A stretch of 8,718 nt of DNA from Gammaproteobacteria bacterium (lineage in GTDB: Bacteria > Pseudomonadota > Gammaproteobacteria > Steroidobacterales > UBA11654). The notes beneath the pieces are model-generated. The model did no database searches, was not told the DNA's origin, and was given only the letters and a program-made list of their open reading frames with translations. Location: NCBI GenBank assembly GCA_012965065.1, contig DTSX01000068.1, positions 1 through 8,718 on the forward strand, given 5' to 3'. Made by a program: the position numbers and the translations under genes. Shown piece by piece: positions 6,877-8,718 of the stretch (position 1 is its first letter; each line of letters starts with the position of its first letter).

Positions 6877-7901
6877 TGTCTGAGCAATACCTTATATACG
6901 GAGCCGAACTGTCGCCTTACTCGGTCAAGATTCGCGCTTATTTTAGGTACAAAGAAATACCCCATAAATGGATCATAAGGGATCAAAAATCCAATGTTGA
7001 ATACAAAAAATTTGCAAAATTGCCCATTGTGCCTTTGGTGGTCACTCCTGAAAAAACAGGTCTTCAAGACTCAACCCCAATTATTAAATTATTGGAACAC
7101 GAATATCAAAATAATTCAGTTTCACCTCCGGAAACGCACACTGCATTTGTCGCAAGAATCCTGGAGGAATACGCAGACGAGTGGCTGAACAAAGCAATGT
7201 TTCACTACCGTTGGCGATATGAGGACGACCAAATGTCTGCCTCAGAAAGATTTGTGGAGCTGATGATTCCTGTTTGGGCCAACAAAATACCGTTGCTCAA
7301 CCGGGTTTTAAAAAGAAAATTTGCAGCGACAGTTAGAAAGAGAATGATAGCTAGATTGTGGGTGGTTGGGTCCAATAAAAGCACCGAAACCCAGATTGAG
7401 CAATCTTTGAATGTTTTTTTAAATTTGAGCGAGCAACACCTTCAGGACCGACCATATTTTTTTGGTTTCCGGCCTTCCATTGCCGATTTTGGTATTTGGG
7501 GGCAAGTTTACAACATGTGGACAGACCCCACCGTAGGGCAGATTATTGAATCAAGCCATCCAGAAACCCTAAAGTGGATCAAACGAATGTTGCATCCCAA
7601 GCCGGAAGGAGAGTTCGAGCCTTGGGAGAGCTTAGAAGCAACGTTAATGCCAATTCTAAAACAAGAACTAGCTGATGTTTTTATGCCGTGGCTTGAGGCG
7701 AATAACAAAGCTCTAGCCACAGGAGAAAAAGAACTCTCTGTGAAGATAAAAGGAAAAGACTTTACACATTCGGTTGGTTCCCCACAAAAGTACCATGCCA
7801 AGTCATTTGCCATGTTGCTAGAGGAATACAACGATATCCCTGATAAAACGAAGCTTGATGCTGTTTTGCAAGAAGCAGGACTCATCAATTACTTTAAATA
7901 A
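6876..7901 (+). CDS. Glutathione S-transferase-like protein, long form
   Basis: A 341-residue protein. Residues 4-80 form a thioredoxin-like GST N-domain: SPYS at 13-16 where other members have CPxC or similar, VP with the cis-proline P53, and QDS at 64-66, the glutathione gamma-glutamyl contact. The all-helical C-domain contains RPSIADFGIWGQ (199-210) with the conserved helix-capping Asp D204. At 341 residues it exceeds ordinary GSTs (about 200-230), with an extra C-terminal stretch of about 100 residues of unknown role. I find no cysteine anywhere in the protein, so chemistry would have to come from Ser or Tyr at 13-16, or the protein may only bind its ligand. No signal peptide is seen, so it is cytoplasmic. 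It overlaps the serine hydrolase by 1 nt and the next gene follows after 2 nt. Conjugation, isomerisation or reductive cleavage of a pathway intermediate would fit, but is not shown. Confidence 0.85.
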   Translation: MSEQYLIYGAELSPYSVKIRAYFRYKEIPHKWIIRDQKSNVEYKKFAKLPIVPLVVTPEKTGLQDSTPIIKLLEHEYQNNSVSPPETHTAFVARILEEYADEWLNKAMFHYRWRYEDDQMSASERFVELMIPVWANKIPLLNRVLKRKFAATVRKRMIARLWVVGSNKSTETQIEQSLNVFLNLSEQHLQDRPYFFGFRPSIADFGIWGQVYNMWTDPTVGQIIESSHPETLKWIKRMLHPKPEGEFEPWESLEATLMPILKQELADVFMPWLEANNKALATGEKELSVKIKGKDFTHSVGSPQKYHAKSFAMLLEEYNDIPDKTKLDAVLQEAGLINYFK

Positions 7902-7903
7902 AA

Positions 7904-8718
7904 ATGCAAACTTTAAAAATTTTTCAATCGCTGTGGGCTATGGAGCAAAGACACCCGTTTCTGGAAGAGCCAAGCGATGATGAAAAGTTTGAGAAAATCA
8001 GATCAGCTGGGTTTGATGGTATCTGCATCGATCTTGCGGCTCGTGAGGTGGAGGACTTTAAAAAAACCCAACCCTTGTTTGAACAACATAAGCTTGAATG
8101 CATGGTTAATGCCTTTCCATACGCATTGGATGACCTGAATCCTGTGTTGCAGTTGGCCAAAGATTTTGAGGCCTGTTTTGTCAACATTATTGGAGGAGTG
8201 ATGCCCATTGATTTCAGAGACGGTATCCCAGTGGTGGAAAAATGGATGCAGGATGGAGAAGATATAGGCATCGACGTTCTGTTTGAGACCCACAGAGACA
8301 GTATTCTGAATGACCTTTATTACACCCTTCAATTGATCGAAGCGGTACCAGAAATGCGATTGTGTGCCGATCTTTCTCATTTTGTTGTTGATCGCGAAAT
8401 GTGGACGCCCATCAGCGACCGAGATCAAGATTATATCAACCAAATTCTTGATCGATCTGACTGCTTTCAAGGCAGGGTTGCCTCAAGAGAGCAAATCCAA
8501 ATCCAGATTGATTTTCCCCAGCATCAAGTTTGGGTGGAAATTTTCAAAAAATGGTGGCGTGAAGGTATTAAACGCTGGAAAAAAAGAAATCCAGAGGACG
8601 CAACCCTTGTTTTTCTTTGTGAGCTTGGGCCACCAGGTTACGCTATAACAGATGCTCAAAAACTCGAACTATCGGACCGATGGCAAGAAGCTCTACAAAT
8701 AAAATCTTGGATCCAATC
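7904..8718 (+). CDS. Sugar phosphate isomerase/epimerase-like TIM-barrel protein (3' truncated)
   Basis: The frame is open from the ATG at 7904 to the window edge (271 codons plus two bases), so the gene continues outside. It reads as a xylose-isomerase-like TIM barrel: first strand LKIFQSLWAM (4-13), a second-strand SAGFDGICIDL (34-44), then metal-binding style motifs FETHRDS (E128), CADLSHFVVD (D156, H159) and CELGPPGYAIT (E240). The stretch GRVASREQIQIQ (190-201) is typical of one subgroup of these proteins. The family uses a divalent metal to interconvert sugars or related polyols and acids. The third metal ligand, normally His just before the GR motif, appears to be Q189 here. No Shine-Dalgarno is evident upstream; with only 2 nt between stop and start, the gene is likely coupled to the GST-like gene. 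The substrate cannot be deduced. Confidence 0.85.
   Translation, partial: MQTLKIFQSLWAMEQRHPFLEEPSDDEKFEKIRSAGFDGICIDLAAREVEDFKKTQPLFEQHKLECMVNAFPYALDDLNPVLQLAKDFEACFVNIIGGVMPIDFRDGIPVVEKWMQDGEDIGIDVLFETHRDSILNDLYYTLQLIEAVPEMRLCADLSHFVVDREMWTPISDRDQDYINQILDRSDCFQGRVASREQIQIQIDFPQHQVWVEIFKKWWREGIKRWKKRNPEDATLVFLCELGPPGYAITDAQKLELSDRWQEALQIKSWIQ

Noticed and set aside
7508..7888. Open reading frame of 126 codons on the - strand.
   Set aside because: It is antisense to the GST-like gene, has no recognisable domain, and has no independent promoter or ribosome-binding site that I can see.
8003..8470. Open reading frame of 155 codons on the - strand.
   Set aside because: It lies entirely within the TIM-barrel gene on the + strand, shows no family motifs, and the + frame has clear conserved motifs.
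8364..8648. Open reading frame of 94 codons on the + strand in another frame.
   Set aside because: It overlaps the conserved DLSH, GRVAS and CELGPP motifs of the isomerase-like gene in the proper frame, so it is a shadow frame.

Overview
The window is a bacterial, AT-leaning (by eye), densely packed stretch with eight protein-coding genes, all on the + strand. The two end genes are cut by the window edges. No RNA genes, mobile elements, CRISPR arrays or integrases were seen. Shine-Dalgarno sites, Sec-type signal peptides on several hydrolases, and the family mix (carboxypeptidase Q-like M28, AAE-type acyl-CoA synthetase, NylB-like serine hydrolase, long GST-like protein, C-factor-like SDR) suggest a Gram-negative heterotroph. 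A marine-type gammaproteobacterium is my best guess; that is inference, because no phylogenetic marker is present.

Block 1 (1-4187): the 3' part of an M28 metallopeptidase with all zinc ligands; a four-helix membrane protein of unknown function; a short-chain dehydrogenase/reductase (SDR) with an apparent signal peptide and substitutions at two catalytic positions; and an acyl-CoA synthetase. Gaps are 9 nt and 4 nt, then a 7-nt overlap, so this looks like one operon.

Gap (4188-4278): the only intergenic space of note, 91 nt. It is AT-rich and has TTAA-containing inverted repeats spaced about one helical turn apart, plus a good Shine-Dalgarno site. It may carry a promoter/operator for block 2.

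Block 2 (4279-8718): an exported M20 amidohydrolase; an exported NylB/EstB-like serine hydrolase that appears to start at TTG, 12 nt after and in frame with the preceding stop; a cysteine-free GST-like protein (1-nt overlap); and a sugar-phosphate isomerase/epimerase-like TIM-barrel protein that runs off the 3' end (2-nt gap).

Reading the set together (inference): three hydrolases of amide or ester bonds (M28, M20, serine hydrolase), at least two of them exported, sit with a cytoplasmic CoA ligase that could activate a released carboxylic acid. GST-like, SDR and TIM-barrel proteins could process the remainder. This fits a scavenging or catabolic locus for amide- or ester-linked organic compounds, but the substrate cannot be read from the sequence. 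Most families are known; the least ordinary points are the altered SDR, the NylB-like/M20/CoA-ligase combination, and the isomerase-like protein with a Gln where a metal-binding His may be expected.
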